Shown: positions 1 through 12,540 of the stretch, in pieces
Numbering within the stretch: the first letter of the stretch is position 1
Layout: every line of letters begins with the position of its first letter
Assembly (NCBI GenBank): GCA_951217055.1
Contig: OX578285.1
Span: 56,393,102-56,457,101 of the forward strand
Length of the DNA stretch: 64,000 nucleotides
DNA from: Gerris lacustris
Lineage: Eukaryota; Arthropoda; Insecta; Hemiptera; Gerridae
Direction of reading: 5' to 3'
The notes under the pieces: model-generated
Seen by the model: the letters and a program-made list of their open reading frames with translations, nothing else
What the model was told of the DNA's origin: nothing
Databases searched by the model: none
Position numbers and translations under genes: made by a program

Positions 1-122
1 TTCGGGAACATACGTTCTGATGATGACATTATTTCGTCATTAAAGACAGTGGGATCGGCTACTAGTATAAACATCGACTCAATATACTCTACTCTATATA
101 ATCTACAATATAATATATAATA

Positions 123-300
<178 letters not shown>

Positions 301-360
301 TATAATCTATAATATAATATATAATCTACAATCTACAATATACCCCTTGTTGAATTGCGA

Positions 361-1420
361 CTTTTACCGGATATGTGCGTTGTTTGGACTTAAGCTTCAG
401 GTGATTTGATATTTGGCTAATTCCCGGGTACTCTTATCCACCATACCCTGTTGGTATTGAATCGTTTGTTATTGTGGTTCCATGATAAACCACTTTAAAC
501 TTGTCTCCTTGATATTTACTGCGGGTAGATTCCACAAATGTTTCATTATAATACTCGATAAGCGACAAAGAATTGTATAAATATATTTAAACAATAAATT
601 TAAAGAATAGTCTGCGGTTAAGGAAACAGAAATAAATAACAGTTTCAATAATATAATAGTAAATATTTAATTGTCTATTTAAGAGTGTTTTTAAGAGATA
701 CGATAAGAAATAGATAAGGTATAGATAAGAGATAAAAGATAGACTGGGATAGTAAAGAGATGAGTCTGAGATGAAGGAGACGCGAGGGCTACACACACGC
801 AGCCCGCACCGACCCCTTTCCACAACCTTATCAATACCAATAATCCCCATGCAATTATAAAATCCTCTTATCAATTCGTAGCTTGTAAAAATCCCTACTC
901 GACTGTTAATTTCTATATTTTCTATTCTCGTTGTATTTTATAACAATAATATTTATAGATGAATTTGTCCCGAGTGTCGACGTTCAATATTTTTGAAGAA
1001 ATCTTCAAAACCTGTGTTTGTTTCAGTCGAGATCAAAATATTATAAAAACGATAATATTTTTTTGTAGATTTTTCTCAGATAGAAATGGATATTTCGTTA
1101 TCTGGTATTCTTCCGATTACGCTTCAGTAAGATTAATTAATTAAAAAATTTCTAACACGTGCCATGCTCGTGTGTTTAAATTATATTTTGCTCGGGTTTC
1201 GGTTTTTTTCTTGAACGAGTTCGTTAATCTACAGAAACACTAGTTTTAATTAATTGTGTCGTCCGTATCATTGTCGTTGGTAAAACTTCTATCTTTAAAT
1301 ATTTCACGGATCAATTTAAAGACTAGATATTATGTCTGATGTGTTCAATCTCGTTTGATGGAAGAACTGATTTTTAGACAGGTTTAATATCTCTCAATAG
1401 AGATTGACAGCTGTACAAAA
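361..1420. other. AT-rich upstream DNA, nothing recognised
   Basis: Short open frames only, none with a recognisable domain or splice context. No repeat family seen elsewhere in the window was found here. Confidence 0.5.
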
Positions 1421-1560
1421 TAATATTTTTATTGGTAAGTAGGGTCTAAAGGAAAAAGTTAGAATCTCACTTTTGCGATATTTCGACCCCTCTTTGGGTC
1501 ATCTTCAGGCTGAAAACCATATTTATTGTTAGTAACTCTTATACAGTCGTTATATTTTGT
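1420..1560 (-). repeat. Dispersed repeat fragment with hammerhead-like motif
   Basis: The reverse complement of 1475-1510 reads GC, CTGAAGA, T, GACCC, a short loop, GGGTC, then GAAATATC and GC. The order matches a minimal hammerhead core: CTGANGA, helix II, GAAA, self-complementary ATAT, then a C followed by an outer GC/GC stem. Downstream text (a 'gttagtaac' stretch) also resembles the foldback element at 38330-38739, so this is probably a fragment of the same superfamily. Catalysis is an inference; the extra T after CTGANGA is not in the canonical core. Confidence 0.5.
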
Positions 1561-1699
1561 ACCATAATACATAATTAAAAATGCTTATATATCTACCTGA
1601 CTAGAAGATTACTATTTCATCCTTTAGTTTTTATAATGTTAAATTTCTTCTAACCTAGGTGGCTATTGTCAATCTGAAATAATAAATCTCTGTTATAGG

Positions 1700-2480
1700 G
1701 TTGGTTCATGTTAAGTATAATTCAGGTTCTATTGGGTATTAATATTTTGTACTTACTGTTTTTATATGTTTCCTTAAAATTCCATAGATATCCTATGATT
1801 GTCAGTACATTTATTTGTTACAAGTCAACACTCTATTATTAAAAAATACTAATTAAAAAATCCTAATTTTTCACCAAATACAACCTCTCAAGGCATGTCT
1901 GTGCTAATTTGATTAATTTGAATAATTTATCCAGAGTAATTAAGTGTAGATTGGTGTTTTGCTGGCCTAGAGTGACAAAACATCACATGATTGTGACCAG
2001 TGGTATGTAGTTAAAAGCTTGAATTTTGGTATTACTATGGTCATTTATGTAATTTATCATTTAAAACTTTTTGGATTAAAGATTATTTTATATTAATTTA
2101 TTTAATATGCTGTAATATCCCGGAATAATAATATTTTTTATCGAATTAATAGATTTGTCTTATTTTAAAAGACTATTTAACTCCACTGAAATCTGTTCTT
2201 TTGTTTTGGACAAAACTCTTTTAACGTTAACAAATTATTTGTACATTATTAATTAAATAGTTTTCCTTATCAAGAAATGAGTGTGTACATTATTCAAAAT
2301 AGTCAGCAGAGACCTTGCGGATAAGTAAAATAAATAATTGCATAAATTCATCGTTTGTAGGAAGTCAAGTTTATATATATATATATTTTGTTTATATTGA
2401 GTTGTATGTGCTGTATTTTCAACTATTGGTATATTCTCTGTATTTTCAACTATTGGTACTTTGGAAGAATTCTATTGTTT
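1700..2480. other. AT-rich DNA, nothing recognised
   Basis: No domain-bearing open frame, terminal inverted repeat or tandem array was found. A short duplication of the phrase 'tattttcaactattggta' occurs around 2415-2458. Confidence 0.45.
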
Positions 2481-2489
2481 TCCGCAATG

Positions 2490-4330
2490 TACTATATCTT
2501 TTTTTTCCCCGTTTTAAAAAAAATGGTAGAAGCATTTGAAAACGAATCTAGATCCCCGGTTGAAAAAGGACGAATATTAAATTCCGACCCTGATCGAAGT
2601 CGGTAAATGGAAAATAATAGGAAAGGGGAGAGTCGGGGATGTATAGGAGATGAAAAGTTCAGACCGTTGAAAAAAAGAAATATTAAAAAAAAAGTTTCAA
2701 GAATCCTCGTACGAGACAAGACCAGTCCGCTCCAATATACTTCAATATCCGCTAGCCGGAGCTTCTGCCAAAATGGACTTTTCAAACATTTAATATTTCA
2801 ATCGGCAGTCGAACTAACGCAATTATAAAGAGGGTAGCGAGGTTTTTTTCCCCGGGCTTCGGAGATGGATTGTGTTGGAGGATATTGGTTGTTCGTCAAG
2901 CTCTAACTTGGGTCAGGGGGGAAGGCACACATGAACCTGTTGAAGCCGTTCTAAGTCCTGTCGAATAAAAGCCCTTTGTGTCGGCTCCTGAATGTGAACG
3001 GGAAAGTGGGAGAAAACATGCCTCGCCTCTCGACACCTACCACCCCCTGTTTGTTCGGCCCGACTTGAATTAGACACTGTTACCACAATGAAAATTGAAC
3101 TGTATAGAAAGCTAAGAAAAAGTTTCCATGTTAACAAAATACGCTTTTCCAGGGACACTATCAACACCGACAATAGACCCATTATAAAACCCAGAGTAAA
3201 AGCACAAAGAACCGTTTTCTCAAATGCTAACCTATACTTTACTTTATAAGGAATAAGAGTAAAAAATAAAAATACTCTAAATTTGCAATATCCTGGAACG
3301 AATGAAATACCACAGTGTGAATACCAGTGAAAGTCCCGTTTCCAATGTCTCCTTTATACATTCTTAACGTTAAAATGACAAAGCATAACCAACATTAATT
3401 TTAATCAGTCAAGCAATATTCATTCCACAAATCACCTCAAAAATGTAACCTCCGACTCTCTTATGGGATTTAGTTTGGAAAATATTTTCATTTTGTCTGA
3501 TGTGAAATAACATAAAGCTGAAGCTTTTATAATTTCGTCTTTGTTTTATTATATTTATTCTTTCGTGAAAATATAGCACTTGGCTTTACAATTACTCAAC
3601 ACTAAAAATGACCAAGGCCTTGAACAGATTTTTATCTCGGAGCGCTTTTTTTAATTTTTATTTTTAAAGAGTGTCAATAAAATGCAACAAAGTCCTCGAA
3701 ACGTCGAAGAAGAATCATAAAATAAGATGGGACTGGTTTAAATTCCGATAGCCGAGGTTAACGCGGGAGGCCCAGTGGTCAAGCTTTTACGACAAGACGT
3801 CTTTTATAATACTGCCTTTGTCTTCGATCTTAGATATACTTTCATTTTCTTTTCGCCGTGATCCGATGGCACTGCCGTGATAAAGAGTCGCCGGAAACTT
3901 TTTTATGGTGGTAGTGGTGGGGAGATATTCCAACACGGAGAAGGCGTCATCAGAGGAAACGGACGTTTACACCAGAACAAATAATGGGTTTTCGCTTAGT
4001 GCGTAAAACTGGGTGAGACGGCCTCATAAAAGGGTTGAAGAGAAACGGGTCGCTTTCTAGGAAAATCTAAATCGTTAATTAAAACAGGGATGGAAGTTCG
4101 GTTAAGGATGACAATTTCCCCGCCCTGGAAATGAGGTGTATGGGTCGACTTGGAGAGGTCTCCGAGGGCCGTCCCTGATGAGAAGGCGGCGGCGGCCAGT
4201 TCCTTCCAACTCCCTACATCGGAAACCCCGTTTATTTCCTAGAACCAACCTTCCTAAGGACATGAGGCAGGTTCACCCTATCCCAAAAACGGATTTTAAT
4301 CATACGTCTTGCCGATTCCTCATAAGCACC
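2490..4330. other. GC-richer unique block upstream of SoxD
   Basis: This stretch has markedly higher GC than its surroundings and none of the window's repeat families. It contains several short open frames (for example 2607-2828 plus, 2913-3182 minus, 4136-4333 plus), but none resembles a known protein. Its position just upstream of the SoxD start-codon exon fits promoter, 5'UTR-exon or enhancer DNA. That role is inferred from position and composition only. Confidence 0.3.
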
Positions 4331-4910
4331 TAAAACCGCCCTACTTTCTTGAATATCTAAAGGGTTGTTAATAGTTTTATCGACCCGATTAGAAATGGTA
4401 TTATTGACTTTTCGGTTATAATTCCTTCAAAAATCGAATCACCTGAGAATACGTTACTTGAGTGAAAGTTTCTTGATACGCTGCCAGTCCTCTGTCGGTT
4501 CCTTTAATTTCCTTGCTCCTGTTTTAAGATAACAGCGACATATGTTTCCTAATGTCCCGTTTTAGCCGATCGAATTAATGACGCCCTAAAGTCTACTTAA
4601 AATCAGTCAGTCAACTAAATACGAGGCTTGGTAGTTTTAGTTTTCTTATTCTTCGATCAAATATTGTCACTATCGATTACCATTCCAATCACACATATTT
4701 ATAATGTCTTTTTCGATGAATATTTTGAGCATATTCTAGTTCGGCTATTTAAAAGTATAGTTTCGAAAAAATAATGGAGAAATCGAAGAAGGTAATGGAG
4801 AATTGAGTAAGCTGGTTTTCGTCAGGAACATAGTTTAGGGGATGACTGGATAGAAAAGACAAGATTTTTGTAGAATCGAGTGAAGTGCGTTGACGGAGAC
4901 GGAGTCTTAT

Positions 4911-4928
4911 TTGTTTCGGTTGTTTCAG
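4911..4928 (+). promoter_or_regulatory. Probable 3' splice acceptor before SoxD start exon
   Basis: A pyrimidine-rich stretch ending in TTTCAG sits four bases before the start codon. It suggests that the coding exon begins at 4929 and that at least one 5'UTR exon lies upstream. If unspliced, the start exon would simply extend leftward as 5'UTR. Confidence 0.55.
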
Positions 4929-4932
4929 GAGG

Positions 4933-5174
4933 ATGTCGTCTAAGCGGAAGTCGCCTCCGAGCAAGCTGGGCGAGGGCTCAGAGGAAGAGGGAGCCTGGTC
5001 CGACCATGTGCTCCCCAACAAACAGCTCCGTCTTGACAATAACAACTCGACCACGGTCAACCAAAACCAGTTGCACAAGCGATCTATGGACGACGTCCTC
5101 AAAAAGCTCACCTCGAAAATGAACAACAATACTATCAAGGAAGAGCAGAGTCCACCTTCGCCGGACAAAGTCCT
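4933..5174 (+). CDS. Sox102F: SoxD (Sox5/6/13-type) transcription factor, coding exon 1
   Basis: Start-codon exon of a SoxD-group HMG-box transcription factor; symbol given by homology to the fly member. SoxD proteins act in the nucleus and dimerise through a leucine zipper. The 80 complete codons begin MSSKRKSPPSK, as in SoxD N-termini. An acidic and Asn/Gln-rich stretch follows, then a basic segment KRSMDDVLKKLTSKM, which corresponds to the conserved 'DVVDTLKQRKM' region of vertebrate SOX5/6, and a Ser/Pro-rich end. The exon stops two bases into a codon at a perfect GTGAGT donor (5175). Those two bases (CT) plus the first G of the exon at 31118 make CTG, so the frame continues without a break. 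The ATG was chosen because the protein start matches the family and a TTTCAG acceptor lies just upstream. The HMG box is not in this window. Confidence 0.9.
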
Positions 5175-6523
5175 GTGAGTATCCACCATATTATTCTAGA
5201 TTAATCATATTTACCTATAAGGGTTTTAGCATTATTTCAACTCGACCTATAAGTTCATACAATTATAAGTCAAAGAGAGATATTAAGAAAAACAAACCGA
5301 AGAAATAGTAAGTATAATCTACTACAAATTTACCTATAATAAATCAGTTTATTTGCCGAAGAAGAAGATAAAAATAATTAACAACTTAGCTGTAGTAATG
5401 GAATACCTTTTAATAATCATATTTTTAGGTTCCCGTCTTTCAGTTATGAAAAATTACACATCGCTAAGCAAGTATCTGTACATCGAGTATTTTCTATTTA
5501 TAATAAGGTAATTTTGGTTTTGTACTTGAACAAAACTACTTACCATTTACTTGCAGAAAATGAAAAGTACAATGGTAGTCAGTTGATTTTTACAAAAACT
5601 TGAAACTTAACAAAATATTCGAATCTTTCAAGGTCACTTGAAGAAAAAGCAGACTAGGTGAGAGAGATGTGAAAAAAAACCTGAGTGGTAAGAGGGCTGT
5701 TGTTAGGAAGAGAAAGCATCGGTTTTAGTTAAGGACATCTGGTGAACAGACATGTTTTAGAGGTCCCCATCCTCGACCAGGAAACCTCATAGACCCAGGC
5801 ACCAGAAACATCTCCATCCAGTAACCTTGGGCTAAACAATAACAGAGCAGAAAAACACAACACCTTAAACCAAGTGGGCTCTCTTGACTAATTCAAACTG
5901 AAACATTATATATCTGACTCATGCTTCCAACTCGACCGCAAACTAAAACCCTCTTACTATTCGACAAACTTTTGAAAAAATACCATTCTTCAACAAGAAC
6001 CAATACAGTTTAGGATAAGTTATAATTTAGTGAACAATCATATGACAAAAATAATGTAGGTATTAGTCTGTTTTATGTTTGGACAATCTATATACCCGTG
6101 TGGTCAATATATAGTCTCAATTCGCCTCGCTTGAATGCCTGAACCACCGATAGCTTGAATGCCTAAAAGTCTTAGACTACGTGATGATATCCAGAAGAAA
6201 TGTAAAGACAATCCCTCTCTCTTGTCGTAGCCTAATGTGTTAATTGGAACGTAAAATAAACATTAAAAAAATTATAATCAACCACTAAACCGCAACTTCA
6301 GTCCTACATTTCACATTCTTCTCGTCACTTTCATTATATTAATAAGAACATAAAATTGTAGCTGCGTTACTCCTGTACATCAATTATTATTCTTTCTACT
6401 CTACGTCTAGATCATTTTAGTTTTAGAAATATTTTCTTTTTCCCCCTTTAATTAGGAATAATGTCGGTACATTTAAGGTATTAAATCAAACTAATGGATA
6501 ATGCACTCGCTGTTCTTTATATG
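5175..6523. other. Intron 1, proximal part, nothing recognised
   Basis: AT-rich intronic DNA with no recognised repeat family and no coding signal. Confidence 0.5.
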
Positions 6524-7098
6524 TTTATCTACGATTGATACGAAATATAAACATTATATCTCTGTTTAGATGCGTAGAAAGTGATTATTTACGTACTTGT
6601 ATTCATTGCGAATGCGCGTCTCATAGTTCTGAAGAATTCCTCTTCTTTACCACGCTAGCACGGTAAAGAAGAGGAATTCTTCAGCTTTACGCACGATTAG
6701 CGAGTTTGTTTACATTTAACAAGACTAATTTGCTGTTTGTTTAATAAAAGTAACTTTTTATATCGAGTTTTTTGTGAAAATCAATGAGTGATTTAAATGA
6801 TTATGACGAATGTGAGGAGAATAATACTCTTCCCGAAATAATTCGGCACAAAATGCAACTAATGAATTAATGCTATCTTTATCAAAAGAGAAATACGAAC
6901 TTGTATACTGGAAGTTTATTTTTTTCTGTATTTATTATTTTAATCTAACAATCGTAGATAAAGTACGGTACGCAACTCTTGCGAAAACGGCATTTTGCAT
7001 TGCTCGTGTGGTTTTACTACCCTCGCTGTCGCTCGGGTGCAAACTCCACACTCGCATGCAAAATGCTACTTTCCGCACTCGACGCGTAATGTACTATT
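6524..7098 (+). mobile_element. Nonautonomous Crypton-like element, copy 1
   Basis: First of six related copies. Layout: left end TTTATCTACGATTGATACG; leader; a perfect 23-bp hairpin at 6629-6684; an ATG at 6784 opening about 25 codons of a recombinase-like N-terminus; a second TCGTAGATAAA block; and a right foldback unit with two GCATTTTGC-type arms ending GTAATGTACTATT. The best-preserved copy encodes ELMPSLSRERYELTYSKF, which resembles the N-terminal region of Crypton tyrosine recombinases and the related ZMYM/QRICH1/KIAA1958 domain. The catalytic part is missing. I see no clear target duplication, which is compatible with Cryptons. The family call is tentative. Confidence 0.5.
6629..6684. 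repeat. Perfect 23-bp hairpin in Crypton-like leader
   Basis: Arms 6629-6651 and 6662-6684 (starting CTGAAGAATTCC) are exact reverse complements around a 10-base loop containing GCTAGC. The same hairpin stands at 15555-15610 and 53789-53844, and in degraded form near 47512 and 41432. Confidence 0.9.
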
Positions 7099-8343
7099 AC
7101 GTGCTGATCTACTGTAGGTCGTAACAAGACTAAAGGAGCAAATTAATGTTGATTGTGTGTCATTTATCTGTGAATCCAACTCTTACTTGGCTTTTGGAAA
7201 GCCTTTTTACGTTTTAAAACAGGAGGTAATATAACTTCAACAACTATTCTAAATTATATATCTCTTATAAAGTATATAAGTAAAATAATAACCGACAACG
7301 GATTATCTTAAATCGATTGGTGTACTTACCGATTAAAAATTAATAAACTTATCGTGGATCACGTTCTTTAATGAACATATTCTTCCCACTTAAATCCTAT
7401 TATTTAAAATAAATGAACGTAAAAGTTAAAATAGCCTCTATAATCAATGGTACGAATCCATTCATAAATATAATCGTTGACAACCGATAAGTATAATTTG
7501 CGATCGTACGTTAAATGAATTAGGTATTAATGTACAAATGTATCGGGGTTACCTTGGAATCTGTGGTTCACTCGAAAATGCAATATGAATTAAGTATATA
7601 AAGATGTTTAAATGCCTGAGAAGAGAATCGGGTGGACTCTAGTGGTAGTGAATGTGTAATGAGGATAATATTCTCACTCTATTGGCCGTGTGCCACCACA
7701 TCTAGCCTACCTGTCTCACCCCCCTCTATCTTCTCAATGAATATATCACCCTACTGACTAATAGCTGACCTGAGAATTAACTAGGCCTAGACTAAGCATC
7801 TCACCCCACACACCACGAATCCATCTAGAGTTAGTAACAGTTACACGTCTTTCCGATTCATAAATTCTAGCGGTATCGGTTTCAAGGTCGAATCATTATT
7901 TTATATCGATGTCTTTTCTTCACCTTCTAATGTTCGTTTCTGTTAGCTCACTGGCTTTTCCGTCCGGGATAGGATCTAGAGTGGTATTTTATCGCCGCTC
8001 CGATTTAACCGCTCATTAACTAGTTTACGCATAAATTCAGCTAACTCTGGGGGAAAAAAATAATCTTTTCAAATATAATTCTTTCTAACAATTGTATCTT
8101 TTTTTCCTATTAAAACGATGCATTATTATTATATATATATTTTTTATATGTTCTTATTCAACATTTGATTGATCCCATACATCATAGGTAGTATATTAAG
8201 CCATTGTAGGACTGAAAAACTGTATACCGATGCCGTCATTAATAACGACCACTTTAATCATTTTTGGACTTGGGCTTAGGTGTAAATTCACTATTACCTT
8301 TGTCATATTATGATCCCCTTTCTACAATTTAGAAATATATTAA
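7099..8343. other. Intron DNA, nothing recognised
   Basis: AT-rich sequence with a somewhat more GC-rich patch around 7620-7860. No repeat family or coding signal was recognised. Confidence 0.45.
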
Positions 8344-8951
8344 TTGAAGCGAGCGTAGCGAGCTTCCTACATTCAACGAAATATGCTCCGTGTCTGTCTG
8401 TCTGTCTGTCTGTCTGTCAGTAACGTTCACGCGTGTGACGATAACTTGAGTAAAAGTTGACCGATTTAGTTGAAATTTGCTATACATGATCCTCTTACTA
8501 ATACTCAGGCTAAGTTCGTTGGACAGCGTGATCCGTCCAAGAGTTCGCGCGCAACGCTCGCGTAAACGTAGGTACAAAAATTAAATTGGAATTTCAGGAC
8601 GGGAAAAGATTTTATCATCATCTATTCGATAAGACGAACATTTTCTACAAATAACATTTTTTACTACAACCAACAGCGACACCGCTATGACTTAATAAAG
8701 ATCGCTAAAACTATTAAAGCGGACCTAAACGTTTATAATAGAGAAAACAACCTTTTTACCGATATCTTACGTTCTAACGTAACGATTTTAATAAAACTTC
8801 ATATACACCATCTAATGCACAATTGAAACAGGTATGCAAAATTTCAACTTGATACAAGCAAAATTCTTTGCGAAGTGACGAGATACATTTATAATAATCA
8901 GTATTTCATTGCAATACGCTCGCTTCAATGATAGAGCCACGCGATGCCTAG
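8344..8951 (+). mobile_element. TIR element with GTCT repeat, copy A
   Basis: Nonautonomous DNA element with TTGAAGCGAGCG at the left and CGCTCGCTTCAA at 8918-8929. The right side continues into TGATAGAGCCACGCGATGCCTAG, which is shared with copy B. A (GTCT)n run occurs around 8392-8418. Internal text such as 'cgataacttgagtaaaagttgaccga' and 'acagcgacaccgctat' recurs in copies B, C and D. No transposase frame is present. Confidence 0.7.
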
Positions 8952-9406
8952 TTATATTTAAAAGGTGAAAACTTTTAAATTAGTAACAAAAATGTTCAAG
9001 TTACTACCTTAAAATAAAATACAACCTTCGTATTTTTTTATACATATATATAGGCTGATATGTCCGTGTTTGAATATTTATTTTAACAAAATACTATAAT
9101 GTAGGACTGAAATTAACGATAGTGATTTTATGATCACTGACTACCGTGACAGTTATGTTTTAGAGAACCTCTTCTTTAGTTTTTATAAAGAAATATTAAT
9201 AAAATAATGTAATAATCAGATTTAATGGTACAAGACATTAACAATATTTTGGTTCTTCCCCTAGATCTATAGGGTAGTTATTCAGTTTTGTCTTTTAATT
9301 TTACTTATAGCATTTTTCTGCCGATAAGATGGAGTTTGGTACCGGTGAGGAGTTGATTTACAATTGAGGATAATCATGGAATTATTTAAACTGCATTAGA
9401 AATTGA

Positions 9407-10150
9407 AAAAAAAATAAAAATTAACAATTTTATTTCTTTTTAAAAAAAAAAAAAAAAAAATCTTCGGTAAAAGAAAAAAATGACGGTAACAGAGTTGGCC
9501 GCCTCCTCCACTATTAAAGCCGAAGCTCGGATTAAATTTAAAGATTATTTTGTTTAGAAGGTCTCTCCTTCTGGAAAAAATAAGGGGAGAAAGAATAAAT
9601 AAGAACGACATCGGGGAGGAAGGAAAAGGGATTAAGCGATAAAAAAACACGATGGGAAATAAAAAGAAGGCCTTCTAAAAATAAAGTGGATGAAGGAAGC
9701 CCAAGAAAAGTAGAAAAAGAATTAGATTGAGGAAGAATGTCCTACTCCGTCGAGAGCGCTAATGCAGCGCCCCAACCACCGGCTACCTTTATTTATTTAC
9801 AATAAAAAAGGAGGGGGGTAAAAAACAGGGATGCACCCCTTTTGGCCGATTCGGAGGTTATAGGTATCCGATCCGAAGTACGGGGATAAATAATTCAGAT
9901 GCTAGGGTCAGAGCGACCCCCTCGTCCATTATTATTCGAGCCTTTTGTGTGCGCCAGTGAGTCATTGGTGACTACTCTCCCTAAGGGGCTCTCTGCGGTC
10001 CTACGTTTCCTTCAGAAATAATTTAGGAGGCTTTCCCTTGCCCTTCGACATAATGTCCCATTGAAGAGAACACCTATATCCCTTATACGGGGGTCAAAGA
10101 GCACAGTGGGACATAATGCCTGCCAACAGTCTTGCCTATTATTAACCCTT
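9407..10150. other. Poly-A tract and GC-richer unique block
   Basis: An A-rich tract near 9443-9462 is followed by a GC-richer stretch (about 9720-10150) without recognised repeats. Open frames are short and unconvincing. It is a candidate intronic regulatory block on composition alone. Confidence 0.3.
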
Positions 10151-10469
10151 GTCCTTTTTGTGTGCCTAAGGTGTGATTTTTATCCGGCACGTATGACATT
10201 GTGATAGACGTCACGTGCCTACTTTTTAAAGTAGATGTCGCAATCGTAACATCTCATTTATCATGCGGATAAAATCTTCGTTAATTTGCATAGCTTTCGT
10301 CTTACTTGTTAATAGTAGCCTCAAAAACTTACTTCGGCTGTAATAATTTATCAATAAATCAACCATAACTTATTTATATTACACAAAAAAAAAGTAATAA
10401 AGAAATTTTCACTTATTCCAGGATAAAAATCTGATATGCTCATTTATTTTTAGAATAAAATAATTTGTT

Positions 10470-10562
10470 GTTTTGACTGAGATTTTGTGATACCACTTCG
10501 TAATTATGACTAGAAAATAATACAATAATATTGACACCACAATTTTTTCGACATTTTATATC
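10470..10562. repeat. Dispersed repeat also present at 54240-54365
   Basis: The phrases 'gattttgtgataccacttcgtaattatgactaga' and 'gacattttatatc' recur with small changes at 54245-54365. A shorter relative ('ttgattgagattttgtgg') is at 28655. The element type is unresolved. Confidence 0.5.
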
Positions 10563-10570
10563 ATCTTGAG

Positions 10571-10809
10571 CAGTGTTTCCCAAACTTTTCTAGCCCGCGG
10601 TACACTAAAAAAAATAGCTAATAGCCGCGGAACTCCTATTATTTTATGCAGGGGCGCCGAAAGCCATACGAGGGGGGGGGGGATCCGGGGCCCCATTATT
10701 AATTTTTTACTACCAGCCATGTAAATATTTGAAAATTACATGTCTGGAAATCACTTTTACCCATTATATACACACTGGTGTGTCGCGGCACACAGTTTGG
10801 GAAACGCTG
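10571..10809. mobile_element. hAT-type MITE with 8-bp target duplication
   Basis: Terminal inverted repeats CAGTGTTTCCCAAAC and its partner (reverse complement CAGCGTTTCCCAAAC) enclose 239 bp. The element is flanked on both sides by the exact octamer ATCTTGAG (10563-10570 and 10810-10817). An 8-bp duplication with CAG-initial TIRs is diagnostic of the hAT superfamily. A G-run lies inside, and there is no coding capacity. Confidence 0.92.
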
Positions 10810-10817
10810 ATCTTGAG

Positions 10818-12240
10818 TGTTAACATTGTAAGAGGAAAGTCTCTACTAACACTAGCTACATATTTTACAAGCTTCTATGACTTAAAGTAACAGTATACAA
10901 AATAAAACATTAGAATAAAACATTTCACCTATCGACAAGTTGATGTCCCTTTTAATCCTTACGCTTTCATATCTTTAATATAATATAATTTCAAGATAAA
11001 AAGAACTTTTTATATACTACGTTTTTAAATTTTCTGTTGAATCGTATGTAATGTTGATAATATAATTGTTATATATTACATAATGTTAGTAAAAAAAAAA
11101 ATAGTTCCGAATTTATTTACTTCACATAAATGACAACCATCCAGAGAGCTGATTTTAAACCTATAAAAGGACAAATCTTTGTACAACGGATCTCCCCAAC
11201 AACAAATCTAAAGCATGCCATCGATATATTTGAAATAATATTACTAATGTAATCGATAAATATTATAATCGATATTTCCTGTTTTGCTGTCATTCAATGT
11301 TTATCTATCACAAATTTGAGACCCGTCAAAATGAAGATAGCGTAAATATTGGATATGGCAAAACAAATAAAATAACTGGCAGATTTTTTCCGAACTAACT
11401 TTCCGCACAGCAAAATTTGCTGAAAACTAATTAAATTCTGCTGAAAGATGGCTAAAAGTATTAAAATAATACATTGTCATCGTGTTCTGAGCTATGCTAA
11501 AAGTTTCAAATGTCTAGCTATTCGGGAAGTTAGTTAGAAATCGATTGCCAGATTTGTACCGGACAAAAAAACAAACAAACAAACAAGAATGCAAGCTAAT
11601 AAAAACGTAGTAAAAAAAGAACTAAACTCTGTTCAAAGGATCTCGTTAAAACCGAATCTTAAACGTGTCTACGTTTATGCGCCCTCGTAGGGGACAGTGA
11701 GAGAAGAAAAATGAGCCCAAGGGGTGTTAAGGTGTTTGCTCTTCTTTTTGAGCGTCATGGGCGCTCGGTCCCTTGTTAATATTGATTGTTAACAAATGAA
11801 TATATAATAATAAAATCAGTCCGATATTGGAGTATTTACAAATTATTGACACATTTTTAGGGTTTCGAGGTCATCCTAGAAACCCTTATGCTTTTGGTAG
11901 TTCGCCTTGCCGACCGTCGCATCTTGGAGTACGAAATTTTAGGTGACCCAAAATTTTTTATTTTTTGTAATTTTTAAGTGTGGAATCAGTTTAAAGGTAT
12001 TGCAATTTGAATCACAAATACATATGGCGTTTCTAAAATGGCGGCCATTACCCTTAAAAGAACAAAATAAGTGCATAGCTATGATGCTAAATGACAATAT
12101 ATGCACACGTTGCTTGTCCAAAGTGTAACTTTTTATACATATTTTAGTAATATAAAAAATAACGTACAATATATGAATTTGTATAGCCGAAGAAACCGTT
12201 TTAGTAGTTTGCTGGCAAGTACTTCACGGGAACCTTATAA
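10818..12240. other. Intron DNA, nothing recognised
   Basis: AT-rich DNA with a short (AAAC)n run near 11567-11585 and a GC-richer patch near 11670-11780. No repeat shared with other parts of the window and no coding signal. Confidence 0.4.
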
Positions 12241-12376
12241 TAAAATCAAATTATAATTATTATTAACTACGGGAAACAGACAGTGAAAAATACACTCCAG
12301 CGCCGGGATTTGAACCACGGGCCTCTATATTTCCAGTATAGCGCTCTTCCATCTAAGCTACGCAGGAGAATGATTT
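12241..12376 (-). mobile_element. tRNA-derived SINE, copy 1
   Basis: On the minus strand, 12367 to 12295 folds as a near-complete tRNA. Acceptor arms TCCTGCG/CGCTGGA pair with one mismatch. A-box TAGCTTAGATGG and B-box GGTTCAAATCC are intact. The anticodon stem CTATA/TATAG encloses loop CTGGAAA (anticodon GGA, serine-like). The T-stem is only 3/5 paired, so this is a tRNA-derived head rather than a working tRNA. The tail reads through CTGTCTGTTTCCC to TAATTATAATTTGATTT. Confidence 0.7.
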
Positions 12377-12540
12377 TTCACTACCGTAATCGATAACTAG
12401 TCCCGAATCTAAGCTTTCAATATTCATATACATTTAGACAGTCAATATTTATGACATTAGAACTAAACCAAGAATTAACGCTTATAATTATAAAGTACTC
12501 AATTAGTACCTGTACCTTGTACAATCAATTCGAAATTCAA

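Noticed and set aside
3690..3715. Another hammerhead-like motif (CGAAACGTCGAAG)
   Set aside because: There is no CTGANGA half or paired helix II upstream, so the match is limited to a few bases.
4749..5189. 146-codon minus-strand open frame overlapping the SoxD start exon
   Set aside because: It is the antisense shadow of a real coding exon.
12295..12367. Functional serine tRNA gene
   Set aside because: The T-stem is only 3/5 paired, there is an acceptor mismatch, and the sequence continues into a repeated tail also present at 17274-17410, so it is a tRNA-derived SINE head.
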